Both the position numbers and the translations under genes were made by a program. Source: Mycobacterium sp. 1081908.1 (GTDB taxonomy: Bacteria > Actinomycetota > Actinomycetes > Mycobacteriales > Mycobacteriaceae). From it: DNA of 64,000 nucleotides. Of this stretch, positions 17,449 through 26,084 are shown in pieces (the stretch's first letter is position 1; every line of letters begins with the position of its first letter). The notes under the pieces were generated by a model. It saw only the letters and a list, made by a program, of their open reading frames with translations. It had not been told where the DNA came from and made no database searches. The stretch lies in the NCBI RefSeq assembly GCF_001673535.1, contig NZ_LZLY01000097.1, positions 53,840 to 117,839 of the forward strand. The letters are read 5' to 3'.

Positions 17449-18315
17449 GTGTCGACTATCGAGGTGAATGGCGGAAACGTTGTCTACGAAATCCTCGGCG
17501 ACACGGGCGATCTCATTGCGCTGACGCCGGGCGGGCGGTTCAGCAAAGAGATCGAGGGCCTGCGCCCGCTGGCCGATGCGTTGGCCGCCGGCGGCTATCG
17601 GGTGCTGCTGTGGGACCGGCCCAACTGCGGGGCCTCGGACGTGCAGTTCTACGGCCAAAGCGAGTCGCACATGCGGGCCGAGACGCTGCACAAGCTGGTC
17701 ACGGGTCTGGGCTTCGAGCGCTGCATCCTCGCCGGAGGATCCGGCGGCGCAAGGGATTCGATGCTTACGACGATGCTCTACCCCGAGATGGTCACCAAAC
17801 TCGTGGTGTGGAACATCGTCGGCGGCATCTACGGCACGTTCGTGCTGGGCTCCTTCTACATCATCCCGAGCATTCTCGCGGTGCGCGGCACCGGGATGGA
17901 CGGCGTGGTCAAGGTGCAGGAATGGCGCGAGCGCATCGAGCAGAACCCCGACAACAAGCAGCGGTTCCTCGACTTCGACAAAGACGAGTTTCTCAAGGTC
18001 ATGCTGCGCTGGCTGAATGCGTTCGTCTCCAAGCCCGGACAGACGATCCCGGGTGTCGAGGACGAAATGTTCGATCGAATCAGGGTTCCCACGTTGATCA
18101 TTCGTGGCGGCGAGAACGACATGGATCACCCCAAGCGGACGTCGCTCGAGGTCAGCTGCCTGATCAAGGGCTCCAAGCTGATCGACCCGCCCTGGCCGGA
18201 GGACGCCTGGGAGCGGGCGTCCGAAGACCGCGCCGCGGGCCGGGTGCAGCACTTCAACATGTTCGACACCTGGGTGCAGGCCGCCCCCGCGATCCTCGAA
18301 TTCCTGGGTTCCTGA
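17449..18315 (+). CDS. Alpha/beta hydrolase
   Basis: 288 residues with the LLWDRPNCGASD loop and AGGSGGARDS nucleophile elbow. The oxyanion segment reads TPGGRF in place of HGxP, unusual for MhpC-type C-C hydrolases. GTG start after GACGGGAGC. Last gene of the amidohydrolase-Rieske operon; it converges on the unknown gene at 18321. Probably hydrolyses an ester or vinylogous diketone formed earlier in the pathway. Confidence 0.82.
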   Translation: MSTIEVNGGNVVYEILGDTGDLIALTPGGRFSKEIEGLRPLADALAAGGYRVLLWDRPNCGASDVQFYGQSESHMRAETLHKLVTGLGFERCILAGGSGGARDSMLTTMLYPEMVTKLVVWNIVGGIYGTFVLGSFYIIPSILAVRGTGMDGVVKVQEWRERIEQNPDNKQRFLDFDKDEFLKVMLRWLNAFVSKPGQTIPGVEDEMFDRIRVPTLIIRGGENDMDHPKRTSLEVSCLIKGSKLIDPPWPEDAWERASEDRAAGRVQHFNMFDTWVQAAPAILEFLGS

Positions 18316-18320
18316 TGCGG

Positions 18321-18794
18321 TTACCCCGTGCGAATGTGGACCTCGCAGTTGAGCGACGCCTCGAGGGCCGTGTGAATGCGGCTTTCCGGAACGCGATCGA
18401 GGTCGGCCTCGCGCAGGGTCACATGGACGATGTCGAAGCCCTCGTCGCCGGGTGTGCGGACGACCTCGCCGACGAGCCCGAACGCGGCCAGCACGCCATG
18501 CGCGTCGTCGTCGGTTCCCCTGCTGATGAACGTGACCACGCCGGCCACCGGCGCGGTGCTAAATGCCCTGGCGCACAGCTCGACTCCGACGCGCTTGACA
18601 GTGTCGGCATCGTCGCCGGCGACGAGCACCTCCACCTCGCGGCGACCGGCCGGCATGTCCGCCAGATTGTTCTCGACCACTTCGATGCCCCGCTCGCCGG
18701 CAAGCCCGAGGAGTGCGGTCATGCCGTCTGCTAGCTGTACGGCCGTGAGCACGCCGGAAGGATCGACGTTGACGCGCACTACCGCGGTTCGCAT
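18321..18794 (-). CDS. Conserved-looking protein of unknown function
   Basis: 157 residues from MRTAVVRVNVDPSG. It is a soluble alpha/beta protein without recognised motif, with two similar halves suggested by paired VEVLVAGDDADT and VVTFISRGTDDDAH stretches. Its start faces the NuoF-like gene across a 36-base divergent gap, so promoters must overlap. Codon usage is like its neighbours. No function is proposed. Confidence 0.6.
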   Translation of the reverse strand: MRTAVVRVNVDPSGVLTAVQLADGMTALLGLAGERGIEVVENNLADMPAGRREVEVLVAGDDADTVKRVGVELCARAFSTAPVAGVVTFISRGTDDDAHGVLAAFGLVGEVVRTPGDEGFDIVHVTLREADLDRVPESRIHTALEASLNCEVHIRTG

Positions 18795-18830
18795 GTGCGA
18801 CAGACTAACCGCGACCATGGAGAGCAAGTG

Positions 18831-20111
18831 ATGGAAACCAGCGTCACGGCCTGGCCTGGCTGCCCGTCGCGCCTGCTGGGCGATCAACCCCGCCACGACA
18901 GGGAAAGCTACGCGGCCTATCTCGAACTCGGCGGCTATCGTCCGCTCGGCGACCCCGATCTACTGCTCGGCGAAGTCGAACGCAGCGGGCTGCAGGGCCG
19001 GGGCGGCGCGGCCTTTCCGATGGCGGTGAAGCTGCGCGCCGTGCGTGACAACGGGCGCGTGGCGGGCGGCTCGGTCGTCGTCGCCAACGGTGAGGAGGGC
19101 GAACCCGCCTCGATCAAGGATCGCTGGCTGCTGCGGCACCGGCCGCACCTGGTCCTCGACGGGCTTCGGCTGGCCGCGGCGATGGTGGCGGCCGACCGCG
19201 CCTACGTCTACCTGTCCGACGCCGAATCGGCCCGCAGTGTCCAGGCCGCGCTCGCGGAGCGCGCGGCCGGCGACGTCGCGATCGAGTTGGTCAACGTCGC
19301 CCCGGGGTACATCGCCGGCGAGGAGACCGCGGTCACCCGCGCGATCAACGGCGGCCCGGTCAAGCCGACGGACAAGCCGCCGCGGCCATTTCAGCAGGGC
19401 GTCGGCGGGCGACCCACCCTGGTGAGCAACGTCGAGACCCTGGCCAACCTGCCCTACCTGCAGCGGCACGGCGCCGGCGAGTTCCGCTCGCTGGGCACGC
19501 CGGCCTCGCCCGGCACGTTCCTGGTGACCTTGACCGGCGGTGGTCGGCCACCGGGCCTTTATGAGGTCCCGCACGGCCTGCCTTTCCGCGATCTGCTTGC
19601 CCTGCACGGTGTTTCGCCCGATCGTGTGCAGGGCGCTTTGCTGGGCGGCTACTTCGCCGGGCTGCTCAACCGCAGCGTGCTGGACGCCACGCTGGACCAC
19701 GAGACGTTCCGGGGCCTCGGCAGCGGGCTGGGCTGCGGCGCGATCGCGGTGATCGCCGACGACTGCCCGGTGGCGGTCGCCGCGTCCGTGCTGGCCTACT
19801 TCGATCGCGAAAACGCGGGCCAATGCGGTTCGTGCTTCAACGGCACCGCCGCGATGGCCGCCGCCGCCGGCGCGCTCCGCGACGGCGCCGCCACCCCCGA
19901 GGACCTCGACCGGCTGCGCCACTGGTCGGTGACGCTGCGCGGGCGCGGAGCCTGCGCCACCCTGGACGCCGCCACCAACGTGGCCGCCAGCATGCTCGAC
20001 CAGTTTCCGCAGGCGGTGGCGCAGCATCTGGACAATTCCTGTGAACCGTGCCGCGCCAACGTGTTTAGCGCCGGGCGACCCTACGAGGTGGAGGCGGTGA
20101 TCTACGCGTGA
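18831..20111 (+). CDS. NuoF-like NADH:acceptor flavoprotein
   Basis: 426 residues related to the NADH-binding 51-kDa subunit of complex I. The FMN/NADH segments GLQGRGGAAFPM and NGEEGEPASIKDR are intact. The 4Fe-4S region reads GQCGSCFNG, with later cysteines in CEPCRAN, in place of the canonical CGxCxPCR, so cluster ligation is altered. With a ferredoxin gene overlapping its end (GTGA), it probably carries electrons from NADH to that ferredoxin for an oxygenase; it is not part of a respiratory chain, as no other nuo genes are present. ATG 18831 follows GGAGAG. Confidence 0.82.
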   Translation: METSVTAWPGCPSRLLGDQPRHDRESYAAYLELGGYRPLGDPDLLLGEVERSGLQGRGGAAFPMAVKLRAVRDNGRVAGGSVVVANGEEGEPASIKDRWLLRHRPHLVLDGLRLAAAMVAADRAYVYLSDAESARSVQAALAERAAGDVAIELVNVAPGYIAGEETAVTRAINGGPVKPTDKPPRPFQQGVGGRPTLVSNVETLANLPYLQRHGAGEFRSLGTPASPGTFLVTLTGGGRPPGLYEVPHGLPFRDLLALHGVSPDRVQGALLGGYFAGLLNRSVLDATLDHETFRGLGSGLGCGAIAVIADDCPVAVAASVLAYFDRENAGQCGSCFNGTAAMAAAAGALRDGAATPEDLDRLRHWSVTLRGRGACATLDAATNVAASMLDQFPQAVAQHLDNSCEPCRANVFSAGRPYEVEAVIYA

Positions 20112-20416
20112 GCGGGGGCGTGAGAATCCATCTGGACCGCACCCTCTGCGACGGCTTCGGCATCTGCGCCAAACACGCGCCCGAATACTTCTCGCTCGAC
20201 GACTGGGGATACGCGCGCCTGATCGGGGACGGCAACGTGCCCGAGGCCGACCGCGACGCGGTGATGCGCGCCCTGATGGACTGCCCGGTGCACGCCATCA
20301 TGGAAATGGACGAACGCCGCCCGGACGACGTGCCGCCACCGCCGAGCACCGACGAGGACCCGGCCGCGCACGTCAAGACCGAGGCGAACGAAGCCGAATG
20401 GGGTTTCACGCGTTGA
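20108..20416 (+). CDS. 3Fe-4S-type ferredoxin with C-terminal tail
   Basis: 102 residues. The first 65 form a small ferredoxin with C-x5-C (CDGFGIC) and a distal CPVHAI, the three-cysteine pattern of P450-type 3Fe-4S ferredoxins. About 35 extra residues (DDVPPPPSTDEDP, acidic and proline-rich) follow, longer than usual. The GTG overlaps the NuoF-like stop, and the tail overlaps the next gene by 19 bases. Likely acceptor of the NuoF-like protein. Confidence 0.85.
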   Translation: MSGGVRIHLDRTLCDGFGICAKHAPEYFSLDDWGYARLIGDGNVPEADRDAVMRALMDCPVHAIMEMDERRPDDVPPPPSTDEDPAAHVKTEANEAEWGFTR

Positions 20417-22059
20417 CCGGACGCCCGCTGCCCCTGATCACGCAGGACAACGAGTTCTTTTGGACTTCGGGCGCCGACGGCACGCTGCGGCTGCAGGAAT
20501 GCAAGACCTGCGACTCGCTGATCCATCCGCCGGCGCCGGTGTGCCGCTACTGCCGATCCCGGGAAGTGGGAGTGCGGGCCGTCTCCGGCCGCGCGACGCT
20601 CGCCGGGTTCACCATCAATCATCGGTTCAGCCTGCCCGGGATGCCGGCCCCGTACGTCGTCGCCCAGGTGGCGATCGCCGAGGACCCGCGCGTCCGGCTG
20701 ACCACCAACATCGTTGAGTGCGAACCGGATCGGCTCGAGCTCGGTCTACAGGTGGAGGTCGTCTTCGAGCAGATCGAGGACGTCTGGCTGCCGCTGTTCC
20801 GGCCGGTTCCCGATGCCGAACCCGCTCCCCTGCCGTCCGACGAGATCGCGCCGGAGCGCTTTGGGGAACACGTGCGGCCCATGCTCACGGCGGAGAAGTT
20901 CGAAGACAAGGTCGCGCTCACCGGGATCGGCATGTCGCCGATCGGTCGCCGGCTGATGCAGCCGCCGCTGGCCCTGACGGTGCAGGCGTGCGAGGCGGCC
21001 ATCGCCGACGCCGGGCTCACGTTCGCCGACATCGACGGGCTGTCCACGTACCCCGGCGGCGGCAACCTCGGCGGCTTCGGCGAGGGCGGGGTCACCGCGC
21101 TGGAGGCGGCGCTGGGGATCCGGCCGACGTGGCACAACGGCGGGATCGAAACGTTCGGCCCGGGTGGATCGGTGATCGCCGCGATGCTCGCCGTCGCCTG
21201 CGGGCTGGCCCGTCACGTGCTGTGCTTCCGGACGCTGTGGGAAGCCACCCACGGCGAGCTGATGAAGCAGGGCAAGATCACCCCGTCGATGGGCCGCATG
21301 GCGGGCTGGACGTTCCCGTTCGGCGCCACGTCGGCCGCCCACACGCTGGCGATGAACGCGCAGCGGCACTTTCACCGTTACGGCACGACGAAAGAGACGC
21401 TGGGCTGGATCGCGCTGAACCAGCGCGCCAACGCCGAACTCAATCCGACCGCGGTGTATCGCTCCCCGATGACGATGGACGACTACCTGGGCGCGCGGCC
21501 CATCACCACCCCGTTCGGCCTCTACGACTGCGACGTGCCGTGCGACGCCGCGATCGCCGTCATCGTCTCCGCCGTCGACGCCGCCCACGACCTGGCCAAG
21601 CCGCCCGTCCTGGTGGAGGCGGTCGGCACGCAGATCATCGAGCGAATCGACTGGGACCAAAGCACTCTCACCCACGAGCCACAGGTGCTGGGCCAGGCCG
21701 CCCACGTGTGGACGCGCACCTCGTTGCGGCCCACCGACGTCGACGTCGCCGAGCTCTACGACGGGTTCACCATGAACTGCCTGTCCTGGATCGAGGCGCT
21801 GGGGTTCTGCGGCATCGGCGAGGCCAAGGAATTCCTCGACGGGGGCAAGAACATCGCCCGCGACGGGCTGCTGCCGCTCAACACCCACGGCGGCCAGCTG
21901 TCGCACGGCCGCACCCACGGCATGGGCCTGCTACACGAAGCGATCAGCCAGCTGCGCGGGGAGGCCGGTGACCGGCAGGTCGCCGACGCCCGCGTCGGGG
22001 TGGTCAGTAGCGGCGGTCTCACCCCGAGCGGGGTCCTGCTGTTGCGGGCCGACGCATGA
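20398..22059 (+). CDS. DUF35 (Zn-ribbon/OB-fold) fused to thiolase-like lipid-transfer aldolase
   Basis: 553 residues with two parts. Residues about 1-140 are a DUF35 protein with a zinc ribbon of two CxxC-like pairs (CKTC, CRYC) and an OB fold. Residues about 165-553 are a thiolase-superfamily domain of the Ltp/SCP-x type (LSTYPGGG, ELYDGFTMN, NTHGGQLSHGRTHG), lacking an obvious thiolase nucleophile cysteine. In steroid side-chain degradation, Ltp2 aldolase works only when bound to the DUF35 domain of the ChsH2 hydratase. Here the two are one chain, so a retro-aldol cleavage of a CoA thioester is the best guess. Confidence 0.8.
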   Translation: MGFHALTGRPLPLITQDNEFFWTSGADGTLRLQECKTCDSLIHPPAPVCRYCRSREVGVRAVSGRATLAGFTINHRFSLPGMPAPYVVAQVAIAEDPRVRLTTNIVECEPDRLELGLQVEVVFEQIEDVWLPLFRPVPDAEPAPLPSDEIAPERFGEHVRPMLTAEKFEDKVALTGIGMSPIGRRLMQPPLALTVQACEAAIADAGLTFADIDGLSTYPGGGNLGGFGEGGVTALEAALGIRPTWHNGGIETFGPGGSVIAAMLAVACGLARHVLCFRTLWEATHGELMKQGKITPSMGRMAGWTFPFGATSAAHTLAMNAQRHFHRYGTTKETLGWIALNQRANAELNPTAVYRSPMTMDDYLGARPITTPFGLYDCDVPCDAAIAVIVSAVDAAHDLAKPPVLVEAVGTQIIERIDWDQSTLTHEPQVLGQAAHVWTRTSLRPTDVDVAELYDGFTMNCLSWIEALGFCGIGEAKEFLDGGKNIARDGLLPLNTHGGQLSHGRTHGMGLLHEAISQLRGEAGDRQVADARVGVVSSGGLTPSGVLLLRADA

Positions 22060-22943
22060 GCCCGCCGCGTCCCCGGCTGGTGATCGTCGACGGCGTGCCC
22101 ATGTCGGCGATTGTCTGCGAAGCGGAGCGGCCAAAGGCCGTGATCGTGGCCATCCACGGCGGCGGCACCACCGCCGTCTATTTCGACTGCCCGGGCCACC
22201 CCTCGTACTCGTTGTTACGAACCGGCGCGGCAGCGGGTTTCACCGTGGTGGCGCTCGACCGGCCCGGCTATGGCAGCTCGGCGCCTTATCCCGAGGCGAT
22301 GGCCCGTGGCGAGCAGCGCGTCAACCTGGCTTACGGGGCGATCGACCGCATCCTTGGGGAACGACCAAGCGGCGCAGGGTTGTTCGTCTGGGGCCATTCG
22401 GGCGGCTGCGAGCTGACCATGCGGATGGCCGCCGACGAGCGCGGCGCCGACCTGTTGGGCATCGAGCTCGCCGGGACGGGTCGGCACTACCACCCCGCGG
22501 CCCGGGAAATACTGAGAACGGCGACCCGCGAACGCCGCCCGCCGGGCATGCGCGACCTGCTGTGGAGCCCGGCGGAGCTGTACCCGCCCGAGGTCCTCGG
22601 CGGCGCGACGGTCTCCCCGTCGGCGCCGGCTTATGAGGACCAGATGGTCTCGGACTGGGCCCGCCAAACCTTCCCGGAGCTCGCGCCCGCCGTTCGCGTC
22701 CCGGTGCATTTCAGCATCGCCGAGCACGAAAAGGTCTGGCAGGCAGATGAGTCGGCGGTGACCGAGATCAGCGCCATGTTTTCCGCCGTGCCGCGATTCG
22801 TCGTGCACAGACAGCCGGAAGCCGGGCACAACATCAGCCTGGGCCACACCGCCCCCGACTACCACGCCAAAGTCCTTGCGTTCGTGGAGGAATGCGCGGC
22901 CGCGCGTCCATCCGAAACAGAATCCGATTTGGAGGCCGGATGA
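22056..22943 (+). CDS. Alpha/beta hydrolase
   Basis: 295 residues with IHGGGTTAVYF (oxyanion), LDRPGYGSS, the nucleophile elbow WGHSGGCE and a terminal PEAGHNISLGH histidine. ATGA overlap with the upstream fusion gene and with the next dehydrogenase indicates translational coupling through the operon. Likely an esterase, lactonase or thioesterase-like step; substrate unknown. Confidence 0.85.
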   Translation: MSPPRPRLVIVDGVPMSAIVCEAERPKAVIVAIHGGGTTAVYFDCPGHPSYSLLRTGAAAGFTVVALDRPGYGSSAPYPEAMARGEQRVNLAYGAIDRILGERPSGAGLFVWGHSGGCELTMRMAADERGADLLGIELAGTGRHYHPAAREILRTATRERRPPGMRDLLWSPAELYPPEVLGGATVSPSAPAYEDQMVSDWARQTFPELAPAVRVPVHFSIAEHEKVWQADESAVTEISAMFSAVPRFVVHRQPEAGHNISLGHTAPDYHAKVLAFVEECAAARPSETESDLEAG

Positions 22944-23755
22944 AAGTCGGATTCATCGGGCTGGGCAGTCAGGGCGGCCCCATGGCGCGCCGGATCGTCG
23001 AGGGCGGCTACAAGACGACGCTCTGGGCGCGCCGGCCCGCCTCGCTGGAGCCCTTCGCCGACACGCCGGCGACCCTCGCCACGTCGCCGGCCGATCTGGC
23101 CGCGGCGAGCGATCTGGTCTGCCTCTGCGTCGTCGGCGACGCCGACATCGAGGAACTCACCGGCGGCGCGGACGGGCTGCTGGCGGCGATGACGCCGGGA
23201 AGCGTCATCGCAATACACAGCACGGTGCACCCCGACACCTGCCGCGAGCTCGCGAAACGCGCTTATGCTCATGGCGTTTCGGTCATCGATGCGCCGGTCA
23301 GTGGCGGCGGTCCGGCCGCCTCAGAGGGCCGTCTGCTGGTGATGGTCGGCGGTGACGCGGAGGTCGTCGAGCGCTGCCGCCCGGTCTTCGAAACCTACGC
23401 CGACCCCGTCGTTCACCTCGGCGACCTGGGCTCCGGGCAAACGACCAAACTGCTCAACAACCTGCTGTTCACCGCCAACCTGGGTACGGCGGCCGCCACC
23501 TTGTCGCTTGCCAACGAGCTGGGCGTCTCCCCGGATCGGCTCGTCGAAGTCGTCTCGCGTGGCAGCGCAAACAGCTTCGCGCTCAACGCTCTTGGCGGGA
23601 TCGGCGGCCTGGACCGGCTGGCGGGCCTGGCCGGGACGCTGCTGCAGAAGGACGTCCGGTTAATCGTCGAACTCGCCGAGCGCGCCGCGGCCGGCGGGGG
23701 CGCCGTGCTCGACGCGGCCGACGCCACGCTGACCCTGATGGGGCACCCCCGATGA
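22940..23755 (+). CDS. Beta-hydroxyacid dehydrogenase
   Basis: 271 residues from MKVGFIGLGSQGGPMARR, with the Rossmann dinucleotide loop, DAPVSGGGPAA substrate loop and KLLNNLL catalytic-lysine region. A longer frame is open upstream, but ATG 22940 overlaps the hydrolase stop as ATGA. It is followed by a second, divergent member of the same family, so the pathway may need two successive 3-hydroxyacid oxidations, or the two may form a hetero-oligomer. Confidence 0.9.
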   Translation: MKVGFIGLGSQGGPMARRIVEGGYKTTLWARRPASLEPFADTPATLATSPADLAAASDLVCLCVVGDADIEELTGGADGLLAAMTPGSVIAIHSTVHPDTCRELAKRAYAHGVSVIDAPVSGGGPAASEGRLLVMVGGDAEVVERCRPVFETYADPVVHLGDLGSGQTTKLLNNLLFTANLGTAAATLSLANELGVSPDRLVEVVSRGSANSFALNALGGIGGLDRLAGLAGTLLQKDVRLIVELAERAAAGGGAVLDAADATLTLMGHPR

Positions 23756-24564
23756 AAGGCCCGGTGAAGGTCGGCTTCATCGGCGCGGGCCGGATGGGAC
23801 GCCCCATGGTGGCCCGGCTTGTCGGCGCCGGCCACCACGTCCGGGTCGTGAGCCGGACGGACGCACGGCGCCGCGATCTCGCCCAGCTCGGCGCCCACGC
23901 GGTGGGCGACCTTGGCGAGCTCGGTCCGTGGGCCGACGTCACAGTGGTCTGCGTGTTCACCGACGAACAGGTCCGGCAGGTCTGCCTGGACGGTCCCCTG
24001 CTTCGCACGATGCGGCCGGGTTCCACGCTGGTGGTGCATACCACCGCCAGCCCGAAAACGATCGAGGCCATCGCCGCCCGCGCCGGCGACGTCGGCGTGG
24101 TCGACGCCCCCGTCAGCGGTGGCCCGCACGACATCGCCGCAGGCCGGGTGACCCTCTTCGTCGGCGGTGTTGCCGACACCGTGGACCGAGCGCGAACCGT
24201 GCTGGGCTGCTACGGCGATCCGGTCCTGCACGTCGGGCCGGTCGGCGCCGGCCAGAGGGTGAAGCTGGTCAACAACGCGCTGTTCGCCGGCCATATCGGG
24301 CTGCTCGCGGAGTCCATCCGGCTGGGCGAGAGCCTGGGCGTCCCGGAATCGACACTGCTGAAGGCCCTGCCACACGGCAGCGCCACCAGCCGCGTGCTGG
24401 ACATCGTCGCCGCCCGGGGCTCCGTCAGCTCGTTCGTCGAGGTAGTAGGCGAATTCGTCGCCAAGGACGTGGCGGTGGTGCGTGGCATCGCCGCGGAACT
24501 GGGCGGCGACCTGGGAGCACTGGAGCAAGTCATCAATGCCGTAGAGGTCGGCGGGAAGGTCTGA
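23752..24564 (+). CDS. Beta-hydroxyacid dehydrogenase, second tandem copy
   Basis: 270 residues: VGFIGAGRMGRPMVARL, DAPVSGGPHDIA and KLVNNALF mark the cofactor loop, substrate loop and catalytic lysine. It shares the fold with the previous gene but only moderate identity by eye, so this is an old duplication. ATGA overlap with the previous gene. The operon may end here, since a 105-base gap with an inverted repeat precedes the P450. Confidence 0.9.
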   Translation: MKGPVKVGFIGAGRMGRPMVARLVGAGHHVRVVSRTDARRRDLAQLGAHAVGDLGELGPWADVTVVCVFTDEQVRQVCLDGPLLRTMRPGSTLVVHTTASPKTIEAIAARAGDVGVVDAPVSGGPHDIAAGRVTLFVGGVADTVDRARTVLGCYGDPVLHVGPVGAGQRVKLVNNALFAGHIGLLAESIRLGESLGVPESTLLKALPHGSATSRVLDIVAARGSVSSFVEVVGEFVAKDVAVVRGIAAELGGDLGALEQVINAVEVGGKV

Positions 24565-24614
24565 CATGGTGGTGTTTTGGTCTTTTCGCCGCGTCACGAA
24601 ACCGCTACCGTTAG

Positions 24615-24642
24615 CGTTACAGTCAGGCAATCCGCTGTAACG
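24615..24642. promoter_or_regulatory. Inverted repeat CGTTACAG-N12-CTGTAACG
   Basis: Perfect 8-base arms (24615-24622, 24635-24642) 27 bases before the P450 start, with an extra near-copy CCGTTAGCG just upstream. It could be a repressor operator or a leader hairpin. It resembles no other site in the window. Confidence 0.5.
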
Positions 24643-24669
24643 GTTCAGCCCGCCGATGAGGAGCATGCA

Positions 24670-25875
24670 GTGACCAAGCCCAAGGTCGTCTTCGATCCGT
24701 TCTCCGAGGAGTTCTTCAACAATCCGTTCGAGATATATCGGCGGATGCGCGAGGACGCACCGCTGTACTACGACGAAAAAGAGGACTTCTACGCGCTGAC
24801 CCGCCATGAGGACGTCGCGGCCGGGTTCAAGGACTTCGAGACGTATTCCTCGGCGCGCGGCTGCGACCTGGCGATGGTGCGGCGAGGGATCTCCCCCGAG
24901 CAGAAGTCGATCATCTTCATGGACCCGCCGGAACACCGCCACATGCGCAGCCTGCTCAACAAGGCGTTCACGCCGCGGGCCATCCAATCGCAGGTCGAGA
25001 CGATCGTCGAGGTGATCGACAAGTACCTCGGCGCCGCGGATCCCGACAATTTCGACGTCGTGCAGGACTTCTCCGGGCCGTTCCCGGTGGAAGTCATCAC
25101 CCGGATGGCCGGCGTTCCCGAGGAATACCGTCAGCAGGTGCGACACTGGATCGACACCAGCCTGCATCACGAACCCGGGCAGATCGAGATCAGCGAAGCC
25201 GGGATGCAGGCGAACATCGATACCGCGATGTACTACTTCGGCCTCATCCAGGAGCGGCGCGCGGAGCCGCAGGACGACATGATCAGCCGGCTGATCGCAG
25301 CCGAGGTCCCCGGCGACAACGGCGAGCCCCGCAAGCTCGACGACATCGAAATCACCGCGTTCGCCACCCTTTTGGGCGGCGCGGGCGCCGAGACCGTCAC
25401 CAAGTTGCTCGGCAACGCCGCGGTGATCTTCGCCCGTCATCCCGACCAGTGGCAGAAGCTCCAGGACGACCGCAGCAAGATTCCCGGTGCGGTGGAAGAG
25501 CTGTTGCGCTACGAGGGGCCGGTCCAATACAACGTGCGCTACACCCTCAAGGAGGCGCACGTCAGTGGTGGCGTGATTCCCGCGGGCAAGCCGGTTTTCC
25601 TTTGCGGCGCGGCCGCGAACCGCGACCCGGAGGCCTTCACCGACGCCGAGACCTTCGACATCGAGCGCGACCAGACCGAGGCGCAACATCTGGGTCTCGG
25701 ATACGGAATTCACAGCTGTCTTGGCGCGGCGCTGGCCCGCCTGGAAAGCAGGCTCGCGCTGGAGCGGCTGCTCGACTTCATGCCTCGCTACGAGGTGGAC
25801 TGGGCGGGGTGCAAACGGGTGAACATGCAGAACGTCGCCGGCTGGAAGAATGTACCCGTCAAGATACTTCGGTAA
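24670..25875 (+). CDS. Cytochrome P450
   Basis: 401 residues, a bacterial class I P450. Landmarks are the I-helix GGAGAETVTKL (with the acid-threonine replaced by E-T), EELLRYEGP (ExxR) and the heme loop GYGIHSCLGAALAR with the axial cysteine; the usual FG before the heme loop is LG. GTG 24670 follows GAGGAG; an upstream open frame is not needed. The next gene encodes its probable ferredoxin. Substrate unknown; early residues DPFSEEFFNNPFEIY are typical of steroid- or terpene-type bacterial P450s. Confidence 0.92.
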   Translation: MTKPKVVFDPFSEEFFNNPFEIYRRMREDAPLYYDEKEDFYALTRHEDVAAGFKDFETYSSARGCDLAMVRRGISPEQKSIIFMDPPEHRHMRSLLNKAFTPRAIQSQVETIVEVIDKYLGAADPDNFDVVQDFSGPFPVEVITRMAGVPEEYRQQVRHWIDTSLHHEPGQIEISEAGMQANIDTAMYYFGLIQERRAEPQDDMISRLIAAEVPGDNGEPRKLDDIEITAFATLLGGAGAETVTKLLGNAAVIFARHPDQWQKLQDDRSKIPGAVEELLRYEGPVQYNVRYTLKEAHVSGGVIPAGKPVFLCGAAANRDPEAFTDAETFDIERDQTEAQHLGLGYGIHSCLGAALARLESRLALERLLDFMPRYEVDWAGCKRVNMQNVAGWKNVPVKILR

Positions 25876-25886
25876 GGGGAATCCCA

Positions 25887-26084
25887 ATGACGAAGAAAAT
25901 CGAAGTCGACTGGGGGCTTTGCGAAAGCAACGGCGTCTGCATGGGCATCAACCCGGAGGTTTTCCACCTCGGCGACGACGACATGCTGACCGTGTTGCAG
26001 GAGGAAGTCACCCCGGAGATCGAATCGGACGTGCGCGAGGCCGTCCGTCAATGCCCCCGGCAGGCGATCTCCATCAAGGAGTAG
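25887..26084 (+). CDS. 3Fe-4S ferredoxin, P450 partner
   Basis: 65 residues with C-x5-C (CESNGVC), then a distal CPRQAI: the three-cysteine 3Fe-4S pattern of mycobacterial P450 ferredoxins. It starts 11 bases after the P450 stop with AAGGGGAATCC before the ATG, and its last 11 bases overlap the convergent DUF1330 gene. Confidence 0.92.
   Translation: MTKKIEVDWGLCESNGVCMGINPEVFHLGDDDMLTVLQEEVTPEIESDVREAVRQCPRQAISIKE

Noticed and set aside
23413..25887. An 824-residue open frame on the minus strand opposite the dehydrogenases and P450
   Set aside because: It covers three well-supported plus-strand genes, has no recognisable motif and is a typical antisense shadow of GC-rich coding DNA.
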